This document shows positions 33,247 through 42,706 of a DNA stretch of 64,000 bases, in pieces; position 1 is the stretch's first letter, and each line of letters opens with the position of its first letter. Under the pieces are notes generated by a model. The model was not told where the DNA came from, searched no databases, and saw only the letters and a list, made by a program, of their open reading frames with translations. The stretch is from assembly GCA_934270475.1 (NCBI GenBank), contig CAKQPS010000001.1:124001-188000 (forward strand), given 5' to 3'. The stretch is from an uncultured Alphaproteobacteria bacterium (GTDB lineage Bacteria > Pseudomonadota > Alphaproteobacteria > RF32 > CAG-239). Both the position numbers and the translations under genes were made by a program.

Positions 33247-36066
33247 ATGGGCAAGAAAAAGACTGTAAAAGAAAAGCAAAAAAGCTGGTGGCAAAAGCTG
33301 TTGTGCGAGTTAGCCGGATTAAGTTTGATTATTTTTCCGCTGCTTATGTATATAAGCCTTTTCAGCTATAACGCCAATGATCCGTCTTTTAATAAAACGG
33401 TGTCAAGCGATGCTGTCGTGCAGAACTGGCTGGGGCTGTTCGGGGCATACAGCGCTGATTTTGTGCTGAGCTCATTCGGTTTGGCGTTTATTGTTTATTT
33501 GATAGTGCCGATTTTGTGGGGAATCGGACTTATGCGCTTTCAGATTTTTGCCGAATATAAAATGCGTATTTTTGCTTGGTTGGTGGGATTACTGTGTTTT
33601 GCGGCTTTTATAGACCTTACTTGCAGTTCGTTTTTGGGGCGTTTTAATTTGCCGTATAACTTAACTGGAGAATGGAGTCGCAGCATCAGCCGACCGCTTA
33701 ATAATTATATAAATATGCTGAATTTTTCTTATAATGCTTTGCTGCTAAAAGGAATTATTTTATTTATCAGCATTCTGTCATTTAATTTTGCTGCCGGAAT
33801 TACCTTTACGCTTTGGCTGCGCTTGAGTTCGCGTATTGGAAATATTTTCAAAAACTTGGGGCTGTTTGCCGTTAATATGGGTAAGCGTGTGGCTAATATC
33901 CGCAATTTCAGCGAATTTAAGGAGCTGAATCCAAGCTATTTACAGAACAAGCTGATCCATAAAAAGACGCCGATTTTATCGCAGCCGCGCATGGAGCCGA
34001 GTTTTGCTAAAACAGAAAATGTTTTGCTGTCGCAAAATTCAAGCATTATAGCCGCTCCACAGACAGAGGTTTCTGCCGCTGCTGTAATGTCCGGACAGCA
34101 GACATCGGGCTTGCAGATAGAAATACCAAATCAGACAGTCGGCAGTTTGGCAATTGAAACACCTGAAAATGAGCCGGCAGCGGTGCAAAACAGCTATAAT
34201 CCGACTTTTGATTTTATTAAAGAAGGTGATTTTGCCAATCAAAATGTGAAAAAGCCATCTAAAAAAATTACTCCGGAAGATATTTATCAAACAGAAGGCG
34301 TGCGCTCTTTTGCCGCTAAGCAGAGCACCTCAAATGCCGCTGAAGCAAAACAGGAAGAATTGCTGAATATTGCTAAGCCTGCGGCTGTTTCTTCGTTTTT
34401 GCAAACACAGCAGCCGGTTAATTCCAAGGCTGCGGCAGTTAAAAGAATCGAGCCGACACCGGTTCCTAATTTTGCTAAGACGAATCCGGCGGCAACAGAG
34501 GAAAAAGTAGTAGAAAACGAACAGCCTGACAATGCAGAGCTGCAACCGAAAAAAGCACCGACGCAAGAATATCAGCTGCCGGATATAAATTTGCTTTCGA
34601 TACCGCGTGAACAGGGCGATATTGAATATAATGAAGCGGAATTAAAAGCAAACGCCGCTAAATTGGAAGCAGTGCTGCAGGATTTCGGCATTAAAGGCAA
34701 AATAGTTAAAGTGCGCCCAGGTCCGGTGGTTACCCTTTATGAATTAGAGCCTGCTCCGGGGACGCGTACCGCTAGAGTTATCGGGTTGTCCGACGATATT
34801 GCCCGCTCTATGGCGGCAGCGTCTGTGCGTATGGCGGTGGTCAGCGGTCAAAACACCATTGGTATAGAATTGCCGAACGCCAAGCGGCAGACTGTATGGC
34901 TGCGGGAATTATTGGAAGACCCTGAATTTAAGAACAGCAAAAATATTCTTAATGTTACTTTGGGCAAAGACATCGGCGGTCAGCATGTTTATGCCGATTT
35001 GGCAAAAATGCCGCACCTGCTGGTTGCCGGTACTACCGGTTCCGGTAAATCCGTGGGCGTTAACTCAATGATTTTGTCTTTATTGTACCGAATGACGCCG
35101 GAACAATGCAAAATGATTATGATTGACCCAAAACAACTGGAATTTTCTATGTATAACGGTATTCCGCATTTGTTGACTCCGGTTATTACCGACCCAGGGA
35201 AAGCGGTGGTCGGCTTAAAATGGGCGGTGCGGGAAATGGAAGACCGCTATCGGGCAATGGCGCTTTTGAATGTACGCAATATTGCCGGATATAATCAAAA
35301 AGTCGCCGATATGCGCGCAACCGGCAAGGAAATTAAAAAGACTATTCAGGTGGGCTTTGATAAAGAGACCGGTCGTCCTTTGTATGAAGAGCAAATTATT
35401 GATACTACTCCTATGCCGTATATTGTGATTGTGGTAGATGAAATGGCTGATTTAATGCTGGTTGCCGGCAAAGAAGTGGAAGCGGCTATTCAGCGTTTGG
35501 CGCAAATGGCGCGTGCTGCCGGTATTCACCTGATTATGTCAACCCAACGTCCGTCTGTGGATGTGATTACCGGTACAATTAAAGCCAACTTCCCGAGCCG
35601 AATCAGCTTCCATGTAACCACAGGCATTGACAGTAAAACTATTTTGAATGAAAAGGGCGCCGAGCAGCTGCTGGGTATGGGCGATATGCTTTATATGCCG
35701 TCCGGTCTGCGTCCTATCCGTGTTCACGGCTGCTTTGTTTCTGATTCCGAAGTGGAAAGAGTGGTTGAATTTATTAAATCTCAAGGCGAGCCTAAATATG
35801 TGTCAGACGTTACTGAAGGCGAGCTGAATACCGGCAAAGACACTCCGGTTTTTGACAAAGGCGAGATGAGCGGCGGAGATGATGATTTATATAATCAGGC
35901 GGTGGAAATCGTCAGAACAGATAAAAAAGCCTCTACCAGCTATATTCAGCGCAAGTTGCGCATAGGATATAACCGCGCCGCTATTTTGATTGAACGTATG
36001 GAGGACGAGGGGGTTGTAACTCCGCCTGACCGAGTGGGACGCCGAGAAGTTATCGGGGCGGAATAA
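33247..36066 (+). CDS. ftsK: DNA translocase FtsK
   Basis: 939 residues. The N-terminal membrane part (about 20-200) has four hydrophobic segments, followed by a 270-residue Ala/Pro/Gln/Glu-rich linker. The motor has alpha and beta domains with Walker A AGTTGSGKSVGVNS (about 592-605), Walker B IVIVVDEMADLMLV (about 723-736) and QRPSVDVITGTIKANFPSRISF; the winged-helix gamma domain (about 875-935: STSYIQRKLRIGYNRAAILIERME) reads KOPS-type polarity sequences. It pumps chromosome ends to dif at the septum for XerCD resolution. Monocistronic, with its own terminator. Confidence 0.97.
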   Translation: MGKKKTVKEKQKSWWQKLLCELAGLSLIIFPLLMYISLFSYNANDPSFNKTVSSDAVVQNWLGLFGAYSADFVLSSFGLAFIVYLIVPILWGIGLMRFQIFAEYKMRIFAWLVGLLCFAAFIDLTCSSFLGRFNLPYNLTGEWSRSISRPLNNYINMLNFSYNALLLKGIILFISILSFNFAAGITFTLWLRLSSRIGNIFKNLGLFAVNMGKRVANIRNFSEFKELNPSYLQNKLIHKKTPILSQPRMEPSFAKTENVLLSQNSSIIAAPQTEVSAAAVMSGQQTSGLQIEIPNQTVGSLAIETPENEPAAVQNSYNPTFDFIKEGDFANQNVKKPSKKITPEDIYQTEGVRSFAAKQSTSNAAEAKQEELLNIAKPAAVSSFLQTQQPVNSKAAAVKRIEPTPVPNFAKTNPAATEEKVVENEQPDNAELQPKKAPTQEYQLPDINLLSIPREQGDIEYNEAELKANAAKLEAVLQDFGIKGKIVKVRPGPVVTLYELEPAPGTRTARVIGLSDDIARSMAAASVRMAVVSGQNTIGIELPNAKRQTVWLRELLEDPEFKNSKNILNVTLGKDIGGQHVYADLAKMPHLLVAGTTGSGKSVGVNSMILSLLYRMTPEQCKMIMIDPKQLEFSMYNGIPHLLTPVITDPGKAVVGLKWAVREMEDRYRAMALLNVRNIAGYNQKVADMRATGKEIKKTIQVGFDKETGRPLYEEQIIDTTPMPYIVIVVDEMADLMLVAGKEVEAAIQRLAQMARAAGIHLIMSTQRPSVDVITGTIKANFPSRISFHVTTGIDSKTILNEKGAEQLLGMGDMLYMPSGLRPIRVHGCFVSDSEVERVVEFIKSQGEPKYVSDVTEGELNTGKDTPVFDKGEMSGGDDDLYNQAVEIVRTDKKASTSYIQRKLRIGYNRAAILIERMEDEGVVTPPDRVGRREVIGAE

Positions 36067-36075
36067 AGAAATTAC

Positions 36076-36107
36076 AGCGGTGCCGGATATCGCAGGCGCC
36101 GCTTTTA
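36076..36107 (+). terminator. Terminator of ftsK
   Basis: AGCGGTGCC (36076-36084) pairs with GGCGCCGCT (36095-36103, one G-T pair) around a 10-base loop, followed by TTTT, ten bases after the stop. Confidence 0.82.
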
Positions 36108-36177
36108 CATTATCTGTAGACAAAAGTTGTTAATTCTGTTATAATAATACTAATATAAATAAAACGGAGTAAGTGAG

Positions 36178-36852
36178 ATGTTTTCAGCAAAAGAAAAAAT
36201 CAAAAATTTAAAAGATAAACTCGGATACGGCGCTGCTGTAACAATAGCTGTTGTGGGTGGATCGTCCGGAATCAATGCGCATGCGGCAGAAAGAACTTCT
36301 CCGCAGATGGTCAATGTTCAGGAAAAATCTGTTGATAACGGTCTGGATAGAAATGCTGCGGTGAGAGACGTGCGCTCAGGAAAAACAAAGCGCTTGTATG
36401 ATTGGCAAGAGGTGGTTGCTAAGTATAAGCTTGACGCGCAGTCTTTTGAAAACGGAGCAAAGCCGACAAAAGAAAATGCGGCGCTGCTGGCGGCAATTGT
36501 TGAATATGAGGCAACACGTCCCAATGCGGTGATAGAAACTTATTTTTACAGAGATTTGAGCGGTCAGCAGAATGTTTCGGATAACGAGCTTGACACATTG
36601 GAGCAAAATGCCAAAGACAATGCGGACAAGGTCAGCTTTAATGACGTATATCAGCAGAAAATTCAAAATATGGAAAATAAGCAAGAACGTAAAATGATGA
36701 TGAATCAGCTTGAAGATTTTATGAAATCTATGAAGAATCTTGATTTTACAAATAAAGTTGATAAAAAAGTCGTTGAAAACAATTCTAAATCTGCCGGCAA
36801 AACAATTTCTTTTGTTCAAGCTTATAAAATGATGAAAAATAATCAGCGCTGA
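36178..36852 (+). CDS. Exported protein, unknown function
   Basis: 224 residues. The N-terminus has a charged n-region (to residue 14), a hydrophobic stretch (YGAAVTIAVVGGSSG) and an AHAAER cleavage-like site near 37, so export is likely. The mature protein is charged and helical, with the tail (NLDFTNKVDKKVVENNSKS, FVQAYKMMKNNQR) resembling that of other Lys/Asn-rich exported proteins in this window (e.g. 44162-45454, 1710-2096) in composition only. No family is recognised. It is flanked by terminators on both sides, so it is a single-gene unit between ftsK and lepA. Confidence 0.65.
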   Translation: MFSAKEKIKNLKDKLGYGAAVTIAVVGGSSGINAHAAERTSPQMVNVQEKSVDNGLDRNAAVRDVRSGKTKRLYDWQEVVAKYKLDAQSFENGAKPTKENAALLAAIVEYEATRPNAVIETYFYRDLSGQQNVSDNELDTLEQNAKDNADKVSFNDVYQQKIQNMENKQERKMMMNQLEDFMKSMKNLDFTNKVDKKVVENNSKSAGKTISFVQAYKMMKNNQR

Positions 36853-36877
36853 TAAAAAATATATTTTAATATCAGAT

Positions 36878-36911
36878 AAACTCCGCCCGAATAAAACGGC
36901 GGAGTTTTGGT
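36878..36911 (+). terminator. Terminator after the exported protein gene
   Basis: Perfect 10-base stem AAACTCCGCC (36878-36887) / GGCGGAGTTT (36898-36907) with a 10-base loop and trailing T bases. Confidence 0.9.
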
Positions 36912-37006
36912 TAATAAAGTTTGATTTATGCTTTGTGGCTTTCACTTAGCTATTGATTAAAGCGAAAAAATAAATTATCTTGGCGGCAAGAAAATAAGGA
37001 GAAATT

Positions 37007-38809
37007 ATGTCTGATTTAAGTTTAATCCGCAACTTTGCCATTATTGCCCATATCGACCACGGCAAATCTACCATTGCTGACCGCCTGATTGAATATTGCG
37101 GCGGTTTGCAGCACCGTGAAATGACGGAGCAGGTTTTGGACTCTATGGATATTGAAAAGGAACGCGGCATTACCATTAAGGCGCAGACCGTGCGTTTGAA
37201 CTATCATGCCAAAGACGGCAAAACTTATCAGCTTAATTTGATTGACACTCCAGGGCACGTTGACTTTACTTATGAGGTTTCCCGCTCGCTGGCTTCCTGC
37301 GAAGGCTCGGTGTTGGTGGTGGACGCCACACAGGGAGTGGAAGCGCAGACTTTGGCAAATGTTTATTTGGCGTTGGATAACAATCATGAGATTGTTACGG
37401 CTTTGAACAAAGTAGATTTGCCTTCCGCCGAACCGGAAAAAGTAAAGCAGCAAATAGAAGATGTGATTGGCTTGGATGCTTCCGACGCGGTGGAAGTTTC
37501 CGGTAAAACTGGTTTCGGCATTGATAATTTGCTGGAAGAAATTGTGCATAAGCTTCCGGCTCCGACCGGCGATGAAAAGGCGCCGCTTAAAGCTTTGCTG
37601 ATTGACAGCTGGTATGATTCTTATTTGGGCGTGATTATTTTGGTGCGGGTCAAAGACGGCGTGCTGCGGAAAAAGCAAAATATCCGCATGATGTCGCACG
37701 GTACGGATTACATTATTGATAAAATCGGTATTTTTACTCCGAAAATGAAAGATGTAGACGCACTTTACCCTGGGGAAGTTGGGTTTATTACCGCCAGTAT
37801 AAAAAGCGTGGAAGACTGCAAAGTCGGCGATACAATTACCGATAATAAGCTGCCGTGCGCCGAACCGCTTGCCGGTTTCAAACCGTCGGTTTCGGTAGTG
37901 TTCTGCTCTATTTTTCCGGTAGACAGCAGCCAATACGGCGCCTTAAAAGATGCTTTGGCAAAATTAAAGCTGAATGACGCCAGCATTAACTATCAGCCGG
38001 AAAATTCCACGGCTTTAGGTTTGGGATTCCGCTGCGGCTTTTTAGGCTTGCTGCATATGGATATTATTCAGGAGCGAATCGGCAGAGAATTTGATTTGGA
38101 CATTATTACAACGGCTCCGTCGGTGGCGTATAAAATATATTTGACCAACGGCACGCAGATTATGCTGCATAATCCTGCCGATATGCCTGATGTTTCAACA
38201 ATTAAAATGATTGAAGAGCCGATGGTGCAAGCCACAATTATGGTGCCGGATACTTATTTGGGCTCGGTTTTGAAACTCTGCACCGAACGCCGCGGCGAGC
38301 AAGAAGATTTAACCTATGTCGGCAACCGCGCCATGGTGGTTTATAAAATTCCGCTCAGCGAGATTGTTTTTGATTTTTACGACCGCTTAAAATCAATTAC
38401 CAGCGGGTATGCCAGCTTTAATTATGAGCTGGTCGGTTATGCGCAGTCCGATTTGGTTAAAGTGCAGATTTTGATTAACGAAGAACCAGTGGACGCTTTG
38501 TCGTTTTTATGCCACCGCTCCGAGGCGGAAGCACGCGGGCGGCAGATTTGCGGACGGTTGAAAGATTTGATTCCGAAGCACTTGTTCAAAATTCCTTTGC
38601 AAGCGGCTATCGGCGGGCGAATCGTGGCGCGTGAAACAATTTCGGCGTTGCGTAAAGATGTAACAGCCAAGTGTTACGGCGGAGATATTACCCGTAAGCG
38701 CAAATTGCTGGATAATCAGAAAAAAGGCAAACAGCGCATGCGTCAGTTCGGCAAGGTAGAAGTACCGCAGTCAGCCTTTATCGAAGCCTTGCGAATCGGC
38801 GACAATTAA
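37007..38809 (+). CDS. lepA: Elongation factor 4 (LepA)
   Basis: 600 residues, canonical length. G1 AHIDHGKSTIADRL (about 14-27), G3 DTPGHVDF, G4 NKVDLP; then EF-G-like domains II, III and V and the LepA-specific C-terminal domain (PKHLFKIPLQAAIGGRI, LRKDVTAKCYGGDITRKRKLL, KKGKQRMRQFG). It is a ribosome-associated GTPase affecting initiation/back-translocation. It has a good AAGGAGAAATT ribosome site and lies in a plus-strand island with an exported protein gene convergent at its 3' side (five-base gap). Confidence 0.98.
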   Translation: MSDLSLIRNFAIIAHIDHGKSTIADRLIEYCGGLQHREMTEQVLDSMDIEKERGITIKAQTVRLNYHAKDGKTYQLNLIDTPGHVDFTYEVSRSLASCEGSVLVVDATQGVEAQTLANVYLALDNNHEIVTALNKVDLPSAEPEKVKQQIEDVIGLDASDAVEVSGKTGFGIDNLLEEIVHKLPAPTGDEKAPLKALLIDSWYDSYLGVIILVRVKDGVLRKKQNIRMMSHGTDYIIDKIGIFTPKMKDVDALYPGEVGFITASIKSVEDCKVGDTITDNKLPCAEPLAGFKPSVSVVFCSIFPVDSSQYGALKDALAKLKLNDASINYQPENSTALGLGFRCGFLGLLHMDIIQERIGREFDLDIITTAPSVAYKIYLTNGTQIMLHNPADMPDVSTIKMIEEPMVQATIMVPDTYLGSVLKLCTERRGEQEDLTYVGNRAMVVYKIPLSEIVFDFYDRLKSITSGYASFNYELVGYAQSDLVKVQILINEEPVDALSFLCHRSEAEARGRQICGRLKDLIPKHLFKIPLQAAIGGRIVARETISALRKDVTAKCYGGDITRKRKLLDNQKKGKQRMRQFGKVEVPQSAFIEALRIGDN

Positions 38810-38814
38810 GGTTT

Positions 38815-39405
38815 TTATTGCACAGTAATCTGATGAGTTTTGTCTTGAAAGGCAGATAGATTTTTTTGAAGGCGGGGATTTTGCACATTCTCGCCTTTAG
38901 ATATTTGCGATAAATCTTGAGCATATTCGCGAAAGCTTTGAGTATAGAGCGAATCCATGTCGTTTGAAGAAGCTTCGGAATAGTCGTCATCAGCAGTTTG
39001 GTCAACGGGAATTGGCGAGGCTGTTTCTTTTTGTATTTGCGCAACCGCCGAATCCGGCAATACAGATTTAGCTGGTTCAATCGTCTTTTTTTTAGACGGC
39101 TTAGGGGCGGCAATTGGCGTTTGCTCAATGTTTTTTTCTTTTGCGGTGGTTAAAGGAGTTAAAGGCGCTGATTGGTTTTTGGTATTTGCAGTTTGATTTG
39201 CCGGAGTTGCCGCAGTTTGTTTGGCGGCAGTGTTTTTAGCCTGCTGGCGGTAAACTGGTTTAAAGTTTGGTTTGTCAACGGTGTTTTGCAAAGCGCCGGT
39301 CGGCATAAAAAAGTTAGGCTGTTTTTGGTGTCTTTGATAGGCAGCGTGCACAGTGGCGATTCCGGTTAAAAAACATAAAATTAAAATGGCAAAAAGTTTT
39401 TTCAT
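38815..39405 (-). CDS. Exported low-complexity protein, unknown
   Basis: 196 residues with a clear Sec signal peptide (MKKLFAILILCFLTGIATVHAAY, cleaved about residue 21). The mature part is rich in Ala, Thr, Gln and Pro (about 50-140) with no cysteine and a short acidic/Ser stretch (DQTADDDYSEASSNDMDS) near 140. It is probably an extended periplasmic linker or secreted polypeptide. No family is recognised. GGGAGTTACC lies before the ATG. Convergent with lepA. Confidence 0.65.
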   Translation of the reverse strand: MKKLFAILILCFLTGIATVHAAYQRHQKQPNFFMPTGALQNTVDKPNFKPVYRQQAKNTAAKQTAATPANQTANTKNQSAPLTPLTTAKEKNIEQTPIAAPKPSKKKTIEPAKSVLPDSAVAQIQKETASPIPVDQTADDDYSEASSNDMDSLYTQSFREYAQDLSQISKGENVQNPRLQKNLSAFQDKTHQITVQ

Positions 39406-39492
39406 GGTAACTCCCTTGTAGTTTGAGCATAAGCAAAAAACATTTTTTTTGTGTTAACGCGGACTTAATATTTGTTTGCTATTTTTTAAGTT

Positions 39493-40179
39493 ATGAAGAA
39501 TACGCGGCTAATAATATTTTTTGTTTTGATTGCTTGTATCTTTCCTTTCAGCGGAAATGCGGCGTCGCGTTATTATTGGCAAAAACAGTGCCGTAAATTG
39601 ATGGAAGAGAATCCGGCAAAAATTACGATTTCATATAATTTAGGCAAACTTCAGTATGATAACAGTTTGTCTCCGGAACAAATAAAAGAATTGTCGGCTA
39701 AAAGTACGGCGTTGCCAAAGGAAACTACTTATATGGGGCTGACGCTGCTGAATTTGTATAACAATATAAAAGTATATGATTCCGGAGCAGTTGAGCTTGG
39801 AGATGGCTATTTTTGCTTTTATCCGGAAGATATCACGTTGGAAATTGGATATGAAAATCCGACTGTTTATTTAGCCAATTCAATGGATGAAAACAGCTGC
39901 GTATACAAAAAAACTTTGCGTCATGAACAGCAGCATGTTGATATTTCGTATATATTTCTAATGTCATATATAGAGGCACTGCAAGAACAATTGCCAGAAA
40001 TTGTACGCAAAACCGGTCCTATTTTAAGTGTGTCGGCAACACCGGAGAAAAGGCTGTTTGATATTTATAATGAGCAGACATCGGCAATTTTTGAGGAATA
40101 TCTTGCAGTTCGGCAAAAACGTTCCGCTTTAATGGATACGGCAGAAAATTATGACAGAGAAAGCAAATTATGCCGCTAA
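39493..40179 (+). CDS. Exported HExxH protein (HEQQH), putative metalloprotease
   Basis: 228 residues with a signal peptide (about 1-23: IIFFVLIACIFPFSGNAA). The mature domain contains LRHEQQHVDIS (about 142-152), an HExxH zinc-site pattern, in a context (CVYKKTLRHEQQHVDI) like that of small peptidase-like periplasmic domains; a later Glu in IFEEYLAVRQKR may be a third ligand. Six cysteines suggest disulphides. I know no named family for it. It ends five bases before the convergent HAD gene. Catalysis is an inference from the motif. Confidence 0.65.
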   Translation: MKNTRLIIFFVLIACIFPFSGNAASRYYWQKQCRKLMEENPAKITISYNLGKLQYDNSLSPEQIKELSAKSTALPKETTYMGLTLLNLYNNIKVYDSGAVELGDGYFCFYPEDITLEIGYENPTVYLANSMDENSCVYKKTLRHEQQHVDISYIFLMSYIEALQEQLPEIVRKTGPILSVSATPEKRLFDIYNEQTSAIFEEYLAVRQKRSALMDTAENYDRESKLCR

Positions 40180-40183
40180 ATGA

Positions 40184-40861
40184 TTATTTTTGCGGTTGGC
40201 AGAAAGTTTTTTCTAAGTATTCCAAACATTCGTTAATGTTATCTACGGCTAAGTCAATATATTCCACGCATTGGTCATTCGGTTTACCATGGCAGAGGCG
40301 CATGGTTGCCATACCGGCTTTTTTGGCAAACTCCAAGTTAGAATAGCTGTCATCAATAAACAGGCAATTTTGCGGAGCATGACCGATTTTTTCGCAGAAT
40401 TTTAAATAGACATTGGCACTTTCATTCTTTTTGTAGCAATCAAATTCTTCTACTGAATAAAATTTTCCGGCAAAAAAGTTATATAAGCCGATGTGCTTTA
40501 AAATGGCTTCGCAAGCATCATGCGAACTGGTAGAAAGAATATACTGCGGACAAGGCAGCTGTTCCAAACGCTGCAAAAGTCCTTCATAAGGCTTTATCGG
40601 GTGCAGGTTAAGCTCTTTGCGCTTGTGGTAGGCGTCAAACATATCTTTAGGAGAGATGCCGAATTTTTGCACAAAAATTTCGCCGCCGTCGCGGTAGGTG
40701 CGGTAAGATTCCGTTACCATAGCTTTAGCAGTTGGAAAATCCAAAGGCAGTTTTAAGTCTTCAATCGCCGCTTTGGCGGTAATTTCATCAAGCAAATCAT
40801 GAAATTCCGGTGTTTCGCGGTACAAAGTGTTATCCAAATCCCAAACTATGACCTTTTGCAT
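40184..40861 (-). CDS. HAD-superfamily pyrimidine-5'-nucleotidase-like phosphatase
   Basis: 225 residues. Motif I VWDLDNTLYRETPEFHDLLDE (Asp8, Asp10), motif II ILSTSSH, a lysine around CYKKNES, motif IV CLFIDDSYSNLEFAKKAGM. The NTLYP-like start and IDDSxxNL fit the TIGR01993/SDT1-like pyrimidine 5'-nucleotidase group. The ATG at 40861 follows AAGGAAG; a frame extended 72 codons upstream is an artefact. Substrate is not determined by sequence. Confidence 0.87.
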   Translation of the reverse strand: MQKVIVWDLDNTLYRETPEFHDLLDEITAKAAIEDLKLPLDFPTAKAMVTESYRTYRDGGEIFVQKFGISPKDMFDAYHKRKELNLHPIKPYEGLLQRLEQLPCPQYILSTSSHDACEAILKHIGLYNFFAGKFYSVEEFDCYKKNESANVYLKFCEKIGHAPQNCLFIDDSYSNLEFAKKAGMATMRLCHGKPNDQCVEYIDLAVDNINECLEYLEKTFCQPQK

Positions 40862-40981
40862 TTTATCTTCCTTATGTTTAAACCTTGCTAAAAATATCAC
40901 AAATTGCAGCAAGGTCAAGACGGAATCGTCAAACTTTAAATTAAACTGTTGATGATTATATTTGCAGAGAAGGAGCAAAAA

Positions 40982-41263
40982 ATGATTAAAAAACTGAATT
41001 TGGCAGTGGTGGCAGTTTGGAGCAGCATATCGGTTTTCAGCTCTAATGCCTTTTTTCCGCAAAATGAGGACGAGCAAACCGACGGAGCTTATATTTTTGA
41101 GCCGGACGCCGACTATCCGAATGTTGAAGTCGCGCCTTTAGATGTTAATAATAAAGATGAAGACGTACCGTATCCGCCTTCATCTTCTGATTCAAACACT
41201 TTGGAAAACGGTTCTATTTCGCCGTCAGCTCAGCCAGTTTTTTATCCACCAAAGGAACAATGA
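40982..41263 (+). CDS. Small exported acidic protein, unknown
   Basis: 93 residues. The ATG at 40982 has GAAGGAG seven bases upstream and gives a Sec signal (MIKKLNLAVVAVWSSISVFSSNA). The mature peptide is short, acidic and Pro-rich (FEPDADYPNVEVAP, DEDVPYPPSSS). Its last 50 bases run over the end of the convergent cmk gene, unusual for this window and a mild caution against the call. Unknown function. Confidence 0.5.
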   Translation: MIKKLNLAVVAVWSSISVFSSNAFFPQNEDEQTDGAYIFEPDADYPNVEVAPLDVNNKDEDVPYPPSSSDSNTLENGSISPSAQPVFYPPKEQ

Positions 41264-41888
41264 CTTTCAGCGAATCTTCCAGTTTATAGGTTGATGTATC
41301 AATCATAACGGCATCGGGAGCAGGTTTTAACGGTGCTGAACTGCGGTTTAAATCGCGGTCGTCGCGGGCTTTCATATCGGCATAAACCTGTTCAAACGTG
41401 GTGGCGTGTCCGGCGGCGATTAAATCGCTGCAGCGGCGGCGGGCTCTAATGGTTAAATCGGCAATAACATAAAGCTTGAGGTCGGCTTGCGGGCAGATAA
41501 CAGTGCCGGTATCGCGTCCGTCATAAATGGCGCCGTTAGCCGGAGTACCGTCTTCAAATACCGGATTTAAGGCAAAATTTTTTTGCATTTCCAACAAAGC
41601 GGCGCGGACACTTGGATAAGCAGAAATTACAGAAGCGGCTTTGCTGCCGACATCGGAGCGAAAGTCTTTGTTTTTTGATAACTCCATCATTTTGGGAAAA
41701 GTTAGGCTTTTTGCCAAAGAAGCGGCTTTTTCTTCATCGTTTAAGTCATAGCCGTTCAAAACCATTTGCAAACCGACGGCGCGGTAAACCATTCCGGTGT
41801 CAAAATATGCCATTTTATATTTTTTTGCCAAAGCTGCGGCGATAGTGCCCTTTCCTGAGCCTGCCGGTCCGTCTATTGTGATTATCAT
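41214..41888 (-). CDS. cmk: Cytidylate kinase
   Basis: 224 residues starting MIITIDGPAGSGKGTIA; P-loop GPAGSGKGT (7-15). Other landmarks: FDTGMVYRAVGL, YDGRDTGTVICPQADLKLYV (CMP/dCMP specific) and ARDDRDLNRSSAPLKPAPDAVMIDTS. It phosphorylates CMP and dCMP with ATP in the cytoplasm. The start follows CGGAGGAAAAA; longer frames were rejected. The 100-base gap to rsmE must hold both divergent promoters. Confidence 0.96.
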   Translation of the reverse strand: MIITIDGPAGSGKGTIAAALAKKYKMAYFDTGMVYRAVGLQMVLNGYDLNDEEKAASLAKSLTFPKMMELSKNKDFRSDVGSKAASVISAYPSVRAALLEMQKNFALNPVFEDGTPANGAIYDGRDTGTVICPQADLKLYVIADLTIRARRRCSDLIAAGHATTFEQVYADMKARDDRDLNRSSAPLKPAPDAVMIDTSTYKLEDSLKVIVPLVDKKLAELTAK

Positions 41889-41988
41889 TTTTTCCTCCGA
41901 TAAAATTTGAGATATTATGGAATAATTAACATATATGCCGTACACTTACAAAATAAAAGTGTATTTATACAATGTTTTTTGGCGCGGT

Positions 41989-42705
41989 ATGATTGTAAGA
42001 TTATATTATAAAGAGAGTTTGAACGATATTGGGCAGATAGTGGAATTTGATGAAAAGCAAAGCCATTATTTGAGCAATGTTTTACGGCTGCGCGCCGGTG
42101 ATTTGGTATATTTGTTTGACGGCAAAAACGGCGAATATAAGGCAGAGCTGACCGAAATAAATAAAAAAAACGTGCGGGCGGTTCTGCGTGAAAAAAGCCG
42201 GAAAATGCAGTGTTCTCCGGATATATGGCTGTTGTTTGCGCCATTGAAAAAGGACAAAACAGATATGGTGGTGCAAAAAGCAGTTGAGCTGGGAACAAGC
42301 CGCATCATACCGGTGCAGACGGCGTTTACCAATGCAGAAAAAGTGCGGCTGGAGCGCTATGAGGCGCAGGCAATAGAAGCGGCAGAGCAATGCCGGCGCT
42401 TGGATTTGCCGGAGATAAGCAAGGTGCAGACTTTGGATAAAGTTTTGGAAAATTGGGACGCAGACAGAATTTTGTTCTTTTTAGACGAACGCGGTGCCGG
42501 TGGTAAAATTACGGAAGCAATGCCAGAATGCAAAAAAGCCGCAATAATTATTGGACCGGAAGGCGGATTTAGTGAAAGCGAGGCGCAGAAACTGCGTTCT
42601 CTGCCTTTTGTGAAAAGCATTTCGTTAGGACAAAGAATATTGAGGGCTGAAACGGCGGCAATTGCGGCGCTGTCATGCTGGCAGGCTATAAACGGAGATT
42701 GGTGA
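41989..42705 (+). CDS. rsmE: 16S rRNA (uracil-1498-N3)-methyltransferase RsmE
   Basis: 238 residues. N-terminal PUA-like domain (HYLSNVLRLRAGDLVYLFDGKNGEY) and a C-terminal SPOUT knot with APLKKDKTDMVVQKAVELG, IIIGPEGGFSESEAQ and SLGQRILRAETAAIAAL. It methylates U1498 of 16S rRNA, using SAM. The start at 41989 is chosen to match the family; a longer frame begins in the promoter region. It is followed two bases later by a response regulator, and probably forms an rsmE-regulator-methyltransferase unit. Confidence 0.95.
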   Translation: MIVRLYYKESLNDIGQIVEFDEKQSHYLSNVLRLRAGDLVYLFDGKNGEYKAELTEINKKNVRAVLREKSRKMQCSPDIWLLFAPLKKDKTDMVVQKAVELGTSRIIPVQTAFTNAEKVRLERYEAQAIEAAEQCRRLDLPEISKVQTLDKVLENWDADRILFFLDERGAGGKITEAMPECKKAAIIIGPEGGFSESEAQKLRSLPFVKSISLGQRILRAETAAIAALSCWQAINGDW

Positions 42706-42706
42706 A

